Origin: Wansuia hejianensis
GTDB taxonomy: Bacteria; Bacillota; Clostridia; Lachnospirales; Lachnospiraceae
Direction: 5' to 3'
DNA length: 64,000 nucleotides
NCBI RefSeq assembly: GCF_014337215.1
Contig: NZ_CP060635.1
Location: forward strand, 2,865,501 to 2,929,500
Shown: piece by piece, positions 18,211 through 26,634 of the stretch
How the letters are laid out: each line of letters opens with the position of its first letter
Numbering within the stretch: the stretch's first letter is position 1
Notes under the pieces: generated by a model
Told to the model about the DNA's origin: nothing
Seen by the model: the letters and a program-made list of their open reading frames with translations, nothing else
Database searches by the model: none
Position numbers and translations under genes: made by a program

Positions 18211-19470
18211 ATGAGAATCGGAGAAAATATTTACAAGAGAAAAGACGGCCGCTGGGAAGCCCGTACAGCTATCGGAAGAAAGAAAAACGGCAGATTGTCT
18301 TACCGTTCTTTTTATGGACGTACTTACCGGGAGGTGAAAAAGAAAAAGCTGGATTACGAAATGCAGAACCCCTATCCTGCTTTACTGGATCTATCCGGGG
18401 AAAATCCTTCTTTTCGTCTGCTTTGCGCCCTATGGTTTGCCGAAGGAAGACAGCGCTGGAAGCACAGCACATGTGTCCGTTATCAAAGCTGTCTGAACCG
18501 CTGGCTGATCCCAGCCTTCGGCTCCTGCCGTCTCAGCAACATTACACAAAACCGAATCACTCAGGCTTGGAAGAACTGGGCGAACAAAACTGGCACTTCT
18601 CAGATGAACCTGATCCTGGCAGTCCTTTCCGGACTTCAGAAATATGCCCGGAAGGCAGGGTACACAGGATTTTCCATCCAGAACCTTCATGCACACCGGA
18701 GGCAGAGCGAAATCACCATATTTACCGAAACAGAATCCGGCCATTTTGTAAAGGGTCTTTCCGGCATACTGAGGAACGAGCTTTCACAAGAGGAACGTGG
18801 TATGGCTTTAGGTTTCCTGCTGACCCGCTACACCGGCCTGCGGATCGGAGAATTATGCGCCGTCAGGAAAGCCGATTTTCGGATGGATGAGCAGTATCTC
18901 GTTGTGTCTCATACGCTTCAGCGCCTCCCTGTGGAAGAAAGGCCGCGGCTTCTGAAAACAACGAGGGTGGAAAAAGGTTCAGAAGAAAGCCAGCCGTCAG
19001 AGCGGTTGACGGTAGTTGGAAAAAATAATCTGTCAGAAGGAAAGAAAACAGCCCTGCTCCTAACTGTTCCAAAGAACGGAAAGACACGGGCCGTTCCTCT
19101 CCATCCTGCCCTGCTCCCCCTCCTGGAGACTTGGCTGTCACAGCTTCAGGACGGGGATTTTTTGCTAACCGGCACCAGATACCCTGTAGAACCGCGTACC
19201 TGCAGCAACCGTTTTAAAAGATTTCTGAAGGATTGTGGACTACGGGATACCCATTTTCATACCCTGCGTCATACATTTGCCACAGAATGTGTAGAATCCG
19301 GCGTGAACCTGAAAGTGTTAAGCGAAATTCTCGGCCATTCAAGCATCCAGATCACGGCGTCGCGCTATATCCATTTGTCCATGCGCTACAAAAAACAGCA
19401 GATCAGTTTCCTGGCTTTTCCCGGCTATGCGCCGTCGGACGACCCGTCTGAGAACGTGAAAACCGCCTGA
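18211..19470 (+). CDS. Tyrosine site-specific recombinase of the invertible segment
   Basis: A 419-aa phage-integrase-family protein. Start ATG 18211 is chosen because AGGGAG lies 10 nt upstream and the product begins MRIGENIYKRKDGRWEAR, the usual N-terminus of Tn916-like integrases; the frame is open further upstream but that part does not look like the family. A SAM-like core-binding domain spans about 85-180. In the catalytic domain the box I arginine is in TGLRIGEL, box II is HTLRHTFAT (H-x-x-R), the third conserved His is in GHSS, and the nucleophile is probably the Tyr in ASRYIHLS. A Lys/Glu-rich insertion lies about 260-300. The gene is enclosed by two inverted crossover sites, so it most likely inverts its own segment rather than integrating an element. 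Confidence 0.88.
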   Translation: MRIGENIYKRKDGRWEARTAIGRKKNGRLSYRSFYGRTYREVKKKKLDYEMQNPYPALLDLSGENPSFRLLCALWFAEGRQRWKHSTCVRYQSCLNRWLIPAFGSCRLSNITQNRITQAWKNWANKTGTSQMNLILAVLSGLQKYARKAGYTGFSIQNLHAHRRQSEITIFTETESGHFVKGLSGILRNELSQEERGMALGFLLTRYTGLRIGELCAVRKADFRMDEQYLVVSHTLQRLPVEERPRLLKTTRVEKGSEESQPSERLTVVGKNNLSEGKKTALLLTVPKNGKTRAVPLHPALLPLLETWLSQLQDGDFLLTGTRYPVEPRTCSNRFKRFLKDCGLRDTHFHTLRHTFATECVESGVNLKVLSEILGHSSIQITASRYIHLSMRYKKQQISFLAFPGYAPSDDPSENVKTA

Positions 19471-19472
19471 AT

Positions 19473-19481
19473 TTCCCGGAA
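19473..19481 (+). repeat. Extra half-site of the recombination arm
   Basis: TTCCCGGAA, identical to one arm of the crossover sites, lies 12 bp left of the right site. It could be an accessory recombinase-binding site. Confidence 0.5.
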
Positions 19482-19493
19482 AAGACGTGGCGC

Positions 19494-19518
19494 TTCCGGG
19501 AAGAAAATATTCCCGGAA
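19494..19518 (-). repeat. Right recombination site (inverted repeat R)
   Basis: A 25-bp sequence that is the exact reverse complement of 17885-17909, starting 23 bp after the recombinase stop codon. It has the same two 9-bp arms and 7-bp core. Confidence 0.9.
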
Positions 19519-19530
19519 TTTTTTGTATCA

Positions 19531-19580
19531 GAAAACAGCCTGCCTGGATTTATCCTCCATGCCGGCTGTTTTGCTGTTAT
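19531..19580 (+). terminator. Hairpin terminator after the recombinase segment
   Basis: AAAACAGCC pairs with GGCTGTTTT (9 bp), with inner TGGA/TCCA pairing, followed on the plus strand by GCTGTTATTTT. It would stop recombinase transcripts, and also a promoter brought here by inversion. Confidence 0.55.
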
Positions 19581-19811
19581 TTTATAGATTTGTATATTTG
19601 AGTTGCCAGTGATGACAAAAACTCGGTACAAACTGGAGCTGTTGACAAACTCTTTTCTCCATACCTCTATTATGGTAAAATAGAAAAAAGTCTGCAAATA
19701 AAAAGTCAAGCAGAAATTTGAGAACTTTGAAAAATTTATACAGGTTGAATTAAAAGTACAAAAACCAGACCACCGCAGGACGTTGGTCTGACAAAGATAT
19801 GAAAGCTGGGC

Positions 19812-21029
19812 TTAGTTTTCTCCCGTTTCGGGCAGTGATGCGAAGTATTCCCGTACCCGTCCGTAATAAATACGGAGAAACTTGTTTGCGCCGGCAGTCA
19901 TGTAGACGTAGTAAGGCTTGCCCTGAGCACGTTTTTTATCCATAAAGACGTAAACGGGGTCGTCAATGGGCGAACGCTTGATTAGCCCGTCCATGATCTG
20001 AAAGAGCGTCCTTCGCAAATGGGGAGAACCTTTCTTTGAGGTACGCACGCTCTTCTGGACGTGTTTGCCGGAATCGTTCTTTCCGGGATCGACGCCCGCA
20101 AAGGCTGTTAGGGCTTCCCGGTGCGTGAAACGCGTCACGTCCCCGATCTCAGCCATAAGCTGCGGACCAAGGGTAGAGCCGACGCCGTTCATTGCCATGA
20201 CAACGGGATATTCCGGTAGAGCAGAAGCGGTTTCGTCCATCTTTATCCGAAGGTTTTCCACGGTTTCGGAAGCGGTGTTTAGCATGGCGACAGCCTGCCG
20301 GATGAGCATTTTCGTGTTGTCATCTTTCGGGAACACGGCAATGAGGTCGCAGGAAGCCTCGTAGACTTTCTCCGCTTTCTCCGCACTGAAATTGTAACCC
20401 TTGTGCTTGCACCATTTCCGATAGTGCTCCGTAAAGGCGGAAAGGGATTTTCCCCGGACACAGTCCACATGCCAGTAGGTGTAAACAAAATCCACCCATT
20501 TCTGGCTGCCGTCGCTGCGGGCGGGACTGTCAAAGAGGTCGTTCGCGCCCGGGTAAGACTGGTCGAGCAGTGCAATGAGGTTGTTCTTCATGGCAGTTTT
20601 CTGTGCCATAAAGAAGCTGAACTGCCGGTTCATTGTTTTGAGTTGGTTGCGTGTTTTATCCATGCTTCCATATTGCTTCAGTTTTGCCCATCGGTCAAGA
20701 GTATATCGTGCGATTTTTTTGGAATCCGCCTTGTCCGTCTTGGGAGAGCGGAGGGAATCATCAGCGAAATCCCTGATGAGGACAGGATTTACGGCACTGA
20801 CAAAGATGCCGGCGTCGGAAAGCCAGGCGGCAAGCGGCTCGTAGTATCTGCCCGTGTGTTCCATGCAGGCTTTTGTCTCGCCGTCAAGGCTTTGGATTTG
20901 TTTGATTAATTCATTGATGGCGGACTTGGTGTGTGGGATGTCGCGGGGCGGCATGAGGACCACATCGCCTGGTCTGCGGATCGTAACGGTGCTTTTGCCT
21001 TTGGAAACATCAATACCAACAGCGTTCAT
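19812..21029 (-). CDS. IS110-family transposase (copy 1)
   Basis: A 405-aa DEDD recombinase. The N-terminal RuvC-like domain opens with AVGIDVSKGKSTV and continues with CMEHTGRYYEPLAAWL and DKADSKKIARYTLDRW, which carry acidic residues of the DEDD site. The C-terminal transposase domain has MNGVGSTLGPQLMAEIGD, FAGVDPGKNDSGK and KGSPHLRRTLFQ, the conserved helix-hairpin-helix-like and Ser-containing block. Length and order are normal for the family. IS110 enzymes act with a structured bridge RNA made from a non-coding end of the element. The predicted protein is identical to that of the copy at 59246-60463. Confidence 0.95.
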   Translation of the reverse strand: MNAVGIDVSKGKSTVTIRRPGDVVLMPPRDIPHTKSAINELIKQIQSLDGETKACMEHTGRYYEPLAAWLSDAGIFVSAVNPVLIRDFADDSLRSPKTDKADSKKIARYTLDRWAKLKQYGSMDKTRNQLKTMNRQFSFFMAQKTAMKNNLIALLDQSYPGANDLFDSPARSDGSQKWVDFVYTYWHVDCVRGKSLSAFTEHYRKWCKHKGYNFSAEKAEKVYEASCDLIAVFPKDDNTKMLIRQAVAMLNTASETVENLRIKMDETASALPEYPVVMAMNGVGSTLGPQLMAEIGDVTRFTHREALTAFAGVDPGKNDSGKHVQKSVRTSKKGSPHLRRTLFQIMDGLIKRSPIDDPVYVFMDKKRAQGKPYYVYMTAGANKFLRIYYGRVREYFASLPETGEN

Positions 21030-21308
21030 AATGGATACTCCTTTGTAAATGGATTAGCAATGGTCAATACCAGTTTTCCCATTGCCTATTCAATCTACTG
21101 GGTGTTTCACACGAACGTCTCATGGTTCAACCTGCGTAAAACGAATGCTGCGAATGAGGGGGCTGGTTGGCTGACTTTTCTACGGACGTAAAGTCCTGAA
21201 AGGAAGGAGGCCAGACCTATTGCCATACTCATTCTAACAGCTTAAGCAACAAGATGGATAATTCCTTACTGGCTGTAAGGGGTATTAACCATAAATATAT
21301 TGTAGTAG
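21030..21308 (-). ncRNA. Probable bridge RNA region of IS110 copy 1
   Basis: The 279-bp non-coding end upstream of the transposase is the longer end of the element. Known IS110-group members make a bridge RNA from this end, with loops matching target and donor DNA. Several local complementarities are visible (for example GACTTT and AAAGTC around the ACGGACGT stretch). The assignment rests on family knowledge, not on a folded structure. Confidence 0.5.
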
Positions 21309-21324
21309 TAAGGAGGGTTCACTT

Positions 21325-22696
21325 ATGATGACACGAACAGAAAACAAACAGATTCGATTCCATATGGTTACCATCGAAGACCTCGTACCACAAGACCATT
21401 TTTTACGGAAACTCGATCAGCTTGTGGACTTTTCTTTTATCTATAAAGAAACTGAGAACTATTACTGCCATCATAATGGACGCCCGTCTATTGACCCGGT
21501 GATTCTGATCAAGTATCTCCTGGTCGGCTTTCTGTTTGGCATTAATTCGGAACGGAAAATCGAACAGGAAATACAAGTAAATATGGCATACCGCTGGTTT
21601 TTAGGTCTGGATCTGGAGGAACGTGTTCCGGACCATTCTACCATATCCCAAAACAGGCGCAGGCGTTTCCATGGGACGGACCTGTTTCGGCGCTTGTTTG
21701 AGCAGATTGTTTTGCAATGTATAGAAAAGGGCCTGGTGGATGGAAAAACCATCCTGACCGATTCGACGCATGTAAAGGCAAACGCTTCCCCGAGAAAAAA
21801 CATAAAAATCACGGCAGAAAAAGAAACCAGCGTTTACATGAACCTCCTGGATCTCCATGAGGCAGAGGAACGGCGGCGGTTAGAGAATGCCGGCGCGATC
21901 AGGCCTCAACGAAAAAGCCACAATCAAAAAAAAACAAGTAAGAGAGAAAACCGTCAATCAGACAGATCCGGATGCTGGAATTCTGAAACGACCGGGCAAA
22001 CCAGAGGGGCCGCATTATTTGAGTCACCAGAGTGTGGATAGCAGACATGGAATTATCGTGGATGTGGAAGTAACTCCAGGAAACGTGAATGATTCCCATC
22101 CATATCTGGAGCGGATAGAGTATATGCGGAACCATCTGGGACTGCCAATAGAAGCAGCGGGCGCAGATAAGGCATATGGGAAGAGCCTGATCTGCCGGAG
22201 GCTTCAGGAAATGGGAATCCGTTTGTATACACCCAGAGTAGCCAGCGGCATCCACTATCAGGCAGAGTTCACCCGTAAAGAATTCCAATATGAGGAGGAA
22301 ACGGACAGCTTTGTTTGTCCTGGCGGAAAACATCTGTTATTGAGAAGTCTGGAGAGGGAGGAGTACAATATTTGCCGTGTATACCGTGCGGACAAAGAAG
22401 ATTGCCAAAGCTGTGCCATGTCCAGCCGGTGTTTAAGCGCCCAAGCGCAGAAGCGAACCCTACGGGTAAATATCTTTGAAGAAGCAGTAAAAAAGTGCCG
22501 TGAAAGGGAAGGGACAGCGATGCATACCCATATCCTGAACATGCGGCAAATATGGTGCGAGGGAAGTTTTGCGGCGCAAAAGGCGCGGCACAATTTAAGA
22601 AGCCTGTACAGACGGGGACAAGAGGCAGCGGAAGCCCACTGCCTCTTGTCAGCTATGGCATTAAACATGAAACGGATGGTAAAATGTTTGGGATAA
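21325..22696 (+). pseudogene. IS1182-family transposase, frameshifted
   Basis: The 5' part (frame of 21325) encodes the DUF772-type N-terminal domain: VPQDHFLRKLDQLVDFSF, then PSIDPVILIKYLLVGFLFGI and DHSTISQNRRRRF, with the start of the DDE core at ILTDSTHVKANAS. The 3' part (frame of 21887) continues with NQTDPDAGILKRPGKPEGP, HYLSHQSVDSRHGIIVDVEVT, ADKAYG and the C-terminal EGSFAAQKARHNLRSLYRRG. The two frames meet in a run of nine A residues near 21928-21936; one extra A explains the shift. The ribosome-binding site AAGGAGGG is intact, but the IS110 insertion lies only 16 bp upstream of the start and removes the native promoter. Confidence 0.88.
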
Positions 22697-22896
22697 CACC
22701 GTGGAGGTGTTTTTTTACGCTTTACCAGCTCAACTATATCTCGAGATCATTACAGAAAAAGAATTTGTGGGGTTTGTCAACAGCTCCAAACTGGCTTATA
22801 GAAAGTTTTTGCTATCATCAGACATATGGCATTTCCCATTCATTAAGGATTCAGCAGCGTTACTTATGGAAATCCAAAATGTATGACTGAATAGAA

Positions 22897-24810
22897 TTAT
22901 TTCAGAAGATAAACTTCCGCGTAATTCACTCCCAGCGCGTTGGCCCTGTCGTGGTCGTTCACGTAAATATCAATGCGGTTCCCCTTGATGGCCCCGCCGC
23001 AGTCCTCGGCCGTGAAGATATGGCCGTTGATGATCACCTGGGTTCCGTAGGGGATCACCGTCGGATCCACCGCAATGGTCCGGCCCTCTACCACCGGCGT
23101 TCCGGTGGCCGTGATTCCCGTTTCCACGTCGCAGCAGATTTCACAGGCGCAGTAATAGGTCAGCTTAAACTCTCCCAGATTCGTCCCATACATGGCCGGC
23201 TCCGCGTTGACCTCCGCGATGTCGCCGCTTCCGTAGGCGTAGACCGTATCCTCCAGGATCCGGGTGGCCCATACGGCGTGGGCGGTGTCCAGCGTCCCTC
23301 TGACGATTCCCACGTTGGTGCTCATGGCCTCGATGGTCTGGCCGTCCCCGGCGTAAATCACCACATGGTAGACCACTCCGTTTCTGGCGTAGAAAATCAG
23401 ATCGCCAGGCTGGGCGTCCTCCACCGGAATCTGGGTTCCGTACTGGGACTGCTCCCCGGAGGTTCTGGGCAGCTCATAGCCGTACTGACGGAAAATGCTC
23501 TGAACGAAGCCGGAGCAGTCGGCCCCCTCCGTCAAACTGGTTCCTCCCCATACATAGGGATTTCCGATGAACTGGGCGGCGAAGTCCAGCAGGGACTGCC
23601 GCAGCTCGCCTCCGGGCACCCCGGATTTGATGGAGGTCAGCGTATAATAGATCGCCTCGTTTTCCTCCGGCTCGATCAGCTGCTCCGCCAGGCCAAAGGA
23701 CTCCTCGCCCTTTTCCTCCACGGCCCGGTCCGTCTCCTCGCCGAAATCAATATATTCGCTCTTTACAAAGCCCCGCACATCCCCGGACTCGATATAAATC
23801 CATTCCTGGTCCTGATCTGCCAGGATATAGCACAGAGCCCCCTGGGAAAGGGTTCCCACAATCCGGCTGTCCGTACCCTGTCCTTCCCGGATGTTCAGCT
23901 TTGTCGCATTGCAGAGGGCATATTTCTTGTCAATGACCGTCTGGTTCACCGTGGCCCGGAGCCAAGTAAAGGCTTCGTTTTCCTGCCAGGGCACCAGTTC
24001 TGCGGCTTCCGCCGCCACCGTCCCGATTCCGGTATATTCCGTCCCTGCTTCCTCAGCCAGGGCCTTCGCTGTATTCTGATACTGCTCCAGAAGGCTCTGG
24101 GCCTCGTCGCCGGTCATCACCTGCTCTGCCTTCACAAAGCCTCTGACCCGGCCGGATTCCACATACAGCCAGCCCGTCTCCTGATCCTCCTTGAGGACGT
24201 AGCAGACGCCGTTCTGGGCCAGGCTTCCAATACTCCTGGATTCCTGATCCATCTCTTCCTTGATCTCCAGGTCCTCGACCGCAAAGGCGTACTTCCGGGC
24301 TACGGTCCAGAACCGGAAATCCTCCACGATGACCGGCAGCTCGATGATCTGCTGGGCCGCGATCAGCTGCTCATTGGTGGAAGTGGAGGCCCCCGGCGTC
24401 TGCTCCGGCTCCGGCGTAACCGCCGGCGTCTCTGTTCCTTCCCCAGGCTGCTCTCCCGGTGTCTCCGTTCCTTCCCCAGGCTGCTCTCCCGGCGTCTCCG
24501 TTCCTTCCCCGGTTTCCTCGGACGGCTCTTCCCGGAGCTGGGGCGTACCGTCTCCGTTCAGGATCACGCAGCCGTTTTCATCCAGCACATACTGCCAGCC
24601 CTCCGGCAGCACATAGCCGGTCCTCTGCTCATAAGCCTCCGGCGTCTCAGACAGGCATTCCGTATCGGACGCCTCCTGCCCTCCTGCCGAAGCGCCTGCC
24701 TCTGTTCCCGCCTGCGCTGCGCCGCCCTCTGCTGCCAGCACCGGCGCAGGCGCCGCCATGCAAAAAGCCAGCACCGGTATCAGTAATTTCCTTAATTCCT
24801 TCCGTTTCAT
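22897..24810 (-). CDS. Secreted SH3b - NlpC/P60 - 3D-domain cell-wall hydrolase
   Basis: A 637-aa exported protein. Signal peptide to about residue 27 (VLA-AEGG). A linker holds three tandem copies of a GEQPGEGTETP unit (about 105-140). Two bacterial SH3 domains (about 165-235 and 290-355) probably bind the wall. The NlpC/P60 domain (about 395-520) has Cys in GADCSGFV (about 431) and His in VVYHVVIYAG (about 481), the catalytic pair of D,L-endopeptidases. A C-terminal 3D double-psi barrel (about 545-637) has CACEICCD, GTPVVEGRTIAVDPTVIPYG and the three-Asp region EDCGGAIKGNRIDIYVND. It likely trims peptidoglycan. It follows the 136-aa gene by 39 bp and may belong to the riboswitch-2 transcript. 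Confidence 0.92.
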   Translation of the reverse strand: MKRKELRKLLIPVLAFCMAAPAPVLAAEGGAAQAGTEAGASAGGQEASDTECLSETPEAYEQRTGYVLPEGWQYVLDENGCVILNGDGTPQLREEPSEETGEGTETPGEQPGEGTETPGEQPGEGTETPAVTPEPEQTPGASTSTNEQLIAAQQIIELPVIVEDFRFWTVARKYAFAVEDLEIKEEMDQESRSIGSLAQNGVCYVLKEDQETGWLYVESGRVRGFVKAEQVMTGDEAQSLLEQYQNTAKALAEEAGTEYTGIGTVAAEAAELVPWQENEAFTWLRATVNQTVIDKKYALCNATKLNIREGQGTDSRIVGTLSQGALCYILADQDQEWIYIESGDVRGFVKSEYIDFGEETDRAVEEKGEESFGLAEQLIEPEENEAIYYTLTSIKSGVPGGELRQSLLDFAAQFIGNPYVWGGTSLTEGADCSGFVQSIFRQYGYELPRTSGEQSQYGTQIPVEDAQPGDLIFYARNGVVYHVVIYAGDGQTIEAMSTNVGIVRGTLDTAHAVWATRILEDTVYAYGSGDIAEVNAEPAMYGTNLGEFKLTYYCACEICCDVETGITATGTPVVEGRTIAVDPTVIPYGTQVIINGHIFTAEDCGGAIKGNRIDIYVNDHDRANALGVNYAEVYLLK

Positions 24811-24849
24811 TGTCTGTCCTGCCTTTCCTCTTGTTTGCGTTTTATCCCT

Positions 24850-25260
24850 TCATCTGTTTTCCCGGGCCGCCGGACGTTTCTTTTTCAGCAGCCCGTCCAC
24901 GTCTTCCAGCAGACAGGTCCAGTTCGTGAACCGAACCGGGCCGTCGGACGGCTTCTCCGCGCTGTCCGCAGTTCCGCAGATGAAACAGTCCGGCTCCGAC
25001 ATGGTGTCCAGATTTACCGGACGCCTGCCCTGGGGACAGGTATATGCGAACCAGGCATATTTTCCTTCCCTCTCAAATACAGCGGATATTCTGTAAGCTC
25101 CGACCGTATAACGGACCAGCTTCATCCCGTACTCCTTCCCTTCCTTCCGCAGAGTTTTTTTCATATCGTCGGCAAATTTCAGGAAACCCTTCGAAACAAT
25201 TTTTCCTGCCCTGATTCCTGCAATGATTACTCCATGGTATTTTTCAAAGAACCGTTCCAT
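24850..25260 (-). CDS. Hypothetical protein, 136 aa
   Basis: I do not recognise this protein. It has an amphipathic N-terminal half (MERFFEKYHGVIIAGIRAGK, then KKTLRKEGKEYG), a central beta-rich part (YRISAVFEREGKYAWFAYTC) and a Cys pair (C-x-x-C in EPDCFICGTA). The C-terminus is basic. There is no signal peptide. The start at 25260 is preceded by a purine-rich AAGGAAAGAAGAAAG. It lies between the chelatase remnant behind cobalamin riboswitch 2 and the NlpC/P60 gene, 39 bp from the latter, so the two are probably cotranscribed. The CxxC suggests a metal or structural role, but nothing firm can be said. Confidence 0.6.
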   Translation of the reverse strand: MERFFEKYHGVIIAGIRAGKIVSKGFLKFADDMKKTLRKEGKEYGMKLVRYTVGAYRISAVFEREGKYAWFAYTCPQGRRPVNLDTMSEPDCFICGTADSAEKPSDGPVRFTNWTCLLEDVDGLLKKKRPAARENR

Positions 25261-25323
25261 TTTTCTTTCTTCTTTCCTTATACATTCCTGCCGGCTCCAC
25301 TTCCCACAGTTTTGCGGTATTTC

Positions 25324-25437
25324 TCAAAAAACATCGCCAAGTCCCGGATTTGTCAGGCAGCAGAGCAGAGCCTTTTTCAGCCTTTCCTGTCCTCCTACGG
25401 CCGTAAAGGGATAATATACGATTTCTGTTTTCTGCAT
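25324..25437 (-). pseudogene. N-terminal remnant of magnesium/cobalt-chelatase AAA ATPase
   Basis: A 37-codon ORF with ribosome-binding site GAGGGAG. The residues YYPFTAVGGQERLKKALL and then NPGLGDVF match the conserved N-terminus of ChlI/BchI/CobS-like chelatase ATPases (family pattern YPFTAIVGQEEMKLALLLNA..P.IGGVL). The frame stops exactly where the glycine-rich Walker A region should begin, and no ATPase sequence follows in any frame. It lies directly behind cobalamin riboswitch 2 and its terminator, where a full-length cobaltochelatase-like gene would make sense. It appears to be the stump of a deleted gene, or now serves only as a leader peptide. Confidence 0.65.
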
Positions 25438-25460
25438 AAAAAAACTCCCTCTCTGGGGAG
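25438..25460 (-). terminator. Riboswitch 2 terminator
   Basis: Minus-strand stem CTCCC/GGGAG with loop CAGAGA, followed by TTTTTTT. It overlaps the ribosome-binding site of the chelatase remnant, so it can act on transcription and perhaps translation. Confidence 0.7.
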
Positions 25461-25719
25461 ATGCGTCATCATGTGGGGAAATATCTTCGACGCCCGGCGC
25501 ACTGCCAAGCGGAAAAGCCTGACCATCATATTTTTTGCGGAGGAAAATGATGTGGCTCAGAACAGCCCACCTGACATCGAAGTATCTCGCCCTGCCGTTT
25601 AAACGATGTATAAATTCCGTTCAAAGGTTCCCGGCGGAGCAAGCTACGCTCTCAATCAGGTTTCCATATCTATCTATAGACGGAAGACTTTACCTGGAAT
25701 CTTCAACCTTATACGCAAC

Positions 25720-25905
25720 AAGCAGGTTTCCTGGCTCTCAGATCGTCACGCAGCGCTCCTTCTCATATGATTTTCATACAATGGATTCTTACGCCTTGCT
25801 CCCTGATTACAGTGACCGGCTCGCCTGGGACTTACACCCAATTCCCTTTTCACCGGCGCGCTTTTCGCGCGCAGATGCACTTGTTACGCCGATATGGAAC
25901 TTATA
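25720..25905 (-). promoter_or_regulatory. Cobalamin riboswitch 2
   Basis: The minus strand shows the family order: a GCGCGC/GCGCGC hairpin, GGTGAAAAGGGAA, GGGTGTAAGTCCCAG, GGTCACTGTAATCAGG, and the closing B12 box AGCCAGGAAACCTGC (25722-25736). A consensus promoter lies just upstream (25915-25943). The downstream genes on the same strand are the chelatase remnant, the 136-aa unknown and perhaps the NlpC/P60 protein. Confidence 0.92.
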
Positions 25906-25914
25906 CACAAGCTC

Positions 25915-25943
25915 ATCATACTCTCAGCAGATAGAATTGTCAA
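25915..25943 (-). promoter_or_regulatory. Promoter of riboswitch 2 transcript
   Basis: TTGACA (25943-25938), a 17-bp spacer and TATGAT (25920-25915) on the minus strand, about 10-15 bp upstream of the riboswitch start. Confidence 0.8.
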
Positions 25944-25986
25944 TCAAAAATTATTTTCGTCATAATCCGAAGAAAATACCTCTTCT

Positions 25987-26346
25987 TTATAGTTTCTGCA
26001 GAGCATCACTAATCGCTGTAATCCAAAAATGCGCAACAATTAGGAAACAGACCAAACTTGGCAAAAGCCACAAAAATCTCACCCATTTATTTTGGCATTT
26101 TATTAACGAAAATGCCAAAAGATTTGCAATTACCAGCGGCAAAAGCCCAAGTGTCAAAACAAAACCTGACGCTTCGTATTCTCGCATGGGGAGCATTGCT
26201 TCTGAGTTACCAATTGTTGTATCATGCATCAGATATGGTAGCGCATAATATCCGAGACATATAACCCCTATAATATTTATTCCGATAATTATTTTCTTTT
26301 TAAAACTCAATTTCATAGCCTCTATACTCATCATTATGGAAAACAT
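25987..26346 (-). CDS. Small integral membrane protein, unknown
   Basis: About 119 aa with three predicted membrane helices: IIIGINIIGVICLGYYALPYLM, FVLTLGLLPLVIANLLAFSL and FLWLLPSLVCFLIVAHFWI. The short stretch between the first two (HDTTIGNSEAMLPMREYEAS) would be exposed. The start is uncertain because several ATGs occur in the first 12 codons and no strong ribosome-binding site is seen. It is AT-rich compared with its neighbours, which may mean a different origin. The flanking stretch 26350-26634 shows no gene that I can support. No function can be named. Confidence 0.5.
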   Translation of the reverse strand: MFSIMMSIEAMKLSFKKKIIIGINIIGVICLGYYALPYLMHDTTIGNSEAMLPMREYEASGFVLTLGLLPLVIANLLAFSLIKCQNKWVRFLWLLPSLVCFLIVAHFWITAISDALQKL

Positions 26347-26634
26347 CAATTATGATCCAGACTGCACCAGGATCACTGACAAGAGTTCAGGCAGCAGCGC
26401 AGAATCGATACCACCGGCAGACTGATACCTGATGATTGGGTTGTTACTTTTATTGCTCTTCTCTCTAGCACAAAGGGACCCATCAATCTGATCTCAGGGT
26501 GCCCGTGCAAAGAAAGGATATGGTTTTATACCACATTTTGTATACCATGATAATAGTTATCTTACAACTATTTTTTCTATTTTTCAATACGTTTCCTAAT
26601 TTATATCTCATCGTGTTTTTATGGGACTTCCACA

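Larger units (their letters stand above)
17885..19518. mobile_element. Predicted invertible segment carrying its own recombinase
   Basis: A 1634-bp segment bounded by perfect 25-bp sites in inverted orientation, which can support inversion but not excision. It contains the tyrosine recombinase gene and, near its left end, a promoter pointing outward across the left site toward the cobalamin riboswitch and surface operon. In the other orientation that promoter would point right into a hairpin terminator at 19531-19571. This layout is that of a phase switch. It is inferred from the sequence, and inversion itself is not seen. Confidence 0.75.
19686..21308 (-). mobile_element. IS110-type insertion sequence, copy 1
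   Basis: The boundaries come from comparison with the second copy at 58967-60589: both are 1623 bp, in opposite orientation, and diverge exactly outside these limits. No terminal inverted repeats are seen, as expected for the IS110 family. The non-coding part is 279 bp on the transposase 5' side and 126 bp on the 3' side. The encoded proteins of both copies are identical. Confidence 0.88.
19634..22788 (+). mobile_element. IS1182-type insertion sequence, interrupted by IS110-type element
   Basis: Terminal inverted repeats share 17 bp, TGGAGCTGTTGACAAAC at 19634-19650 and its complement at 22772-22788. They enclose an IS1182-family transposase reading frame on the plus strand. The IS110-type element at 19686-21308 sits inside, between the left repeat and the transposase start, so the IS1182 element arrived first. 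The transposase is also frameshifted, so the element is probably not autonomous. Confidence 0.75.

Noticed and set aside
21925..21940. Programmed frameshift in the IS1182 transposase
   Set aside because: An A9 run could allow it, but this family normally uses one reading frame, so a simple insertion is more likely.
22701..22890. A 61-codon plus-strand ORF after the IS1182 transposase
   Set aside because: It runs through the right terminal repeat of the IS and into non-coding DNA, with no ribosome-binding site.
24420..24510. Short tandem repeat as a CRISPR or regulatory array
   Set aside because: Three in-frame copies encode GEQPGEGTETP, a surface-protein linker; there are no spacers.
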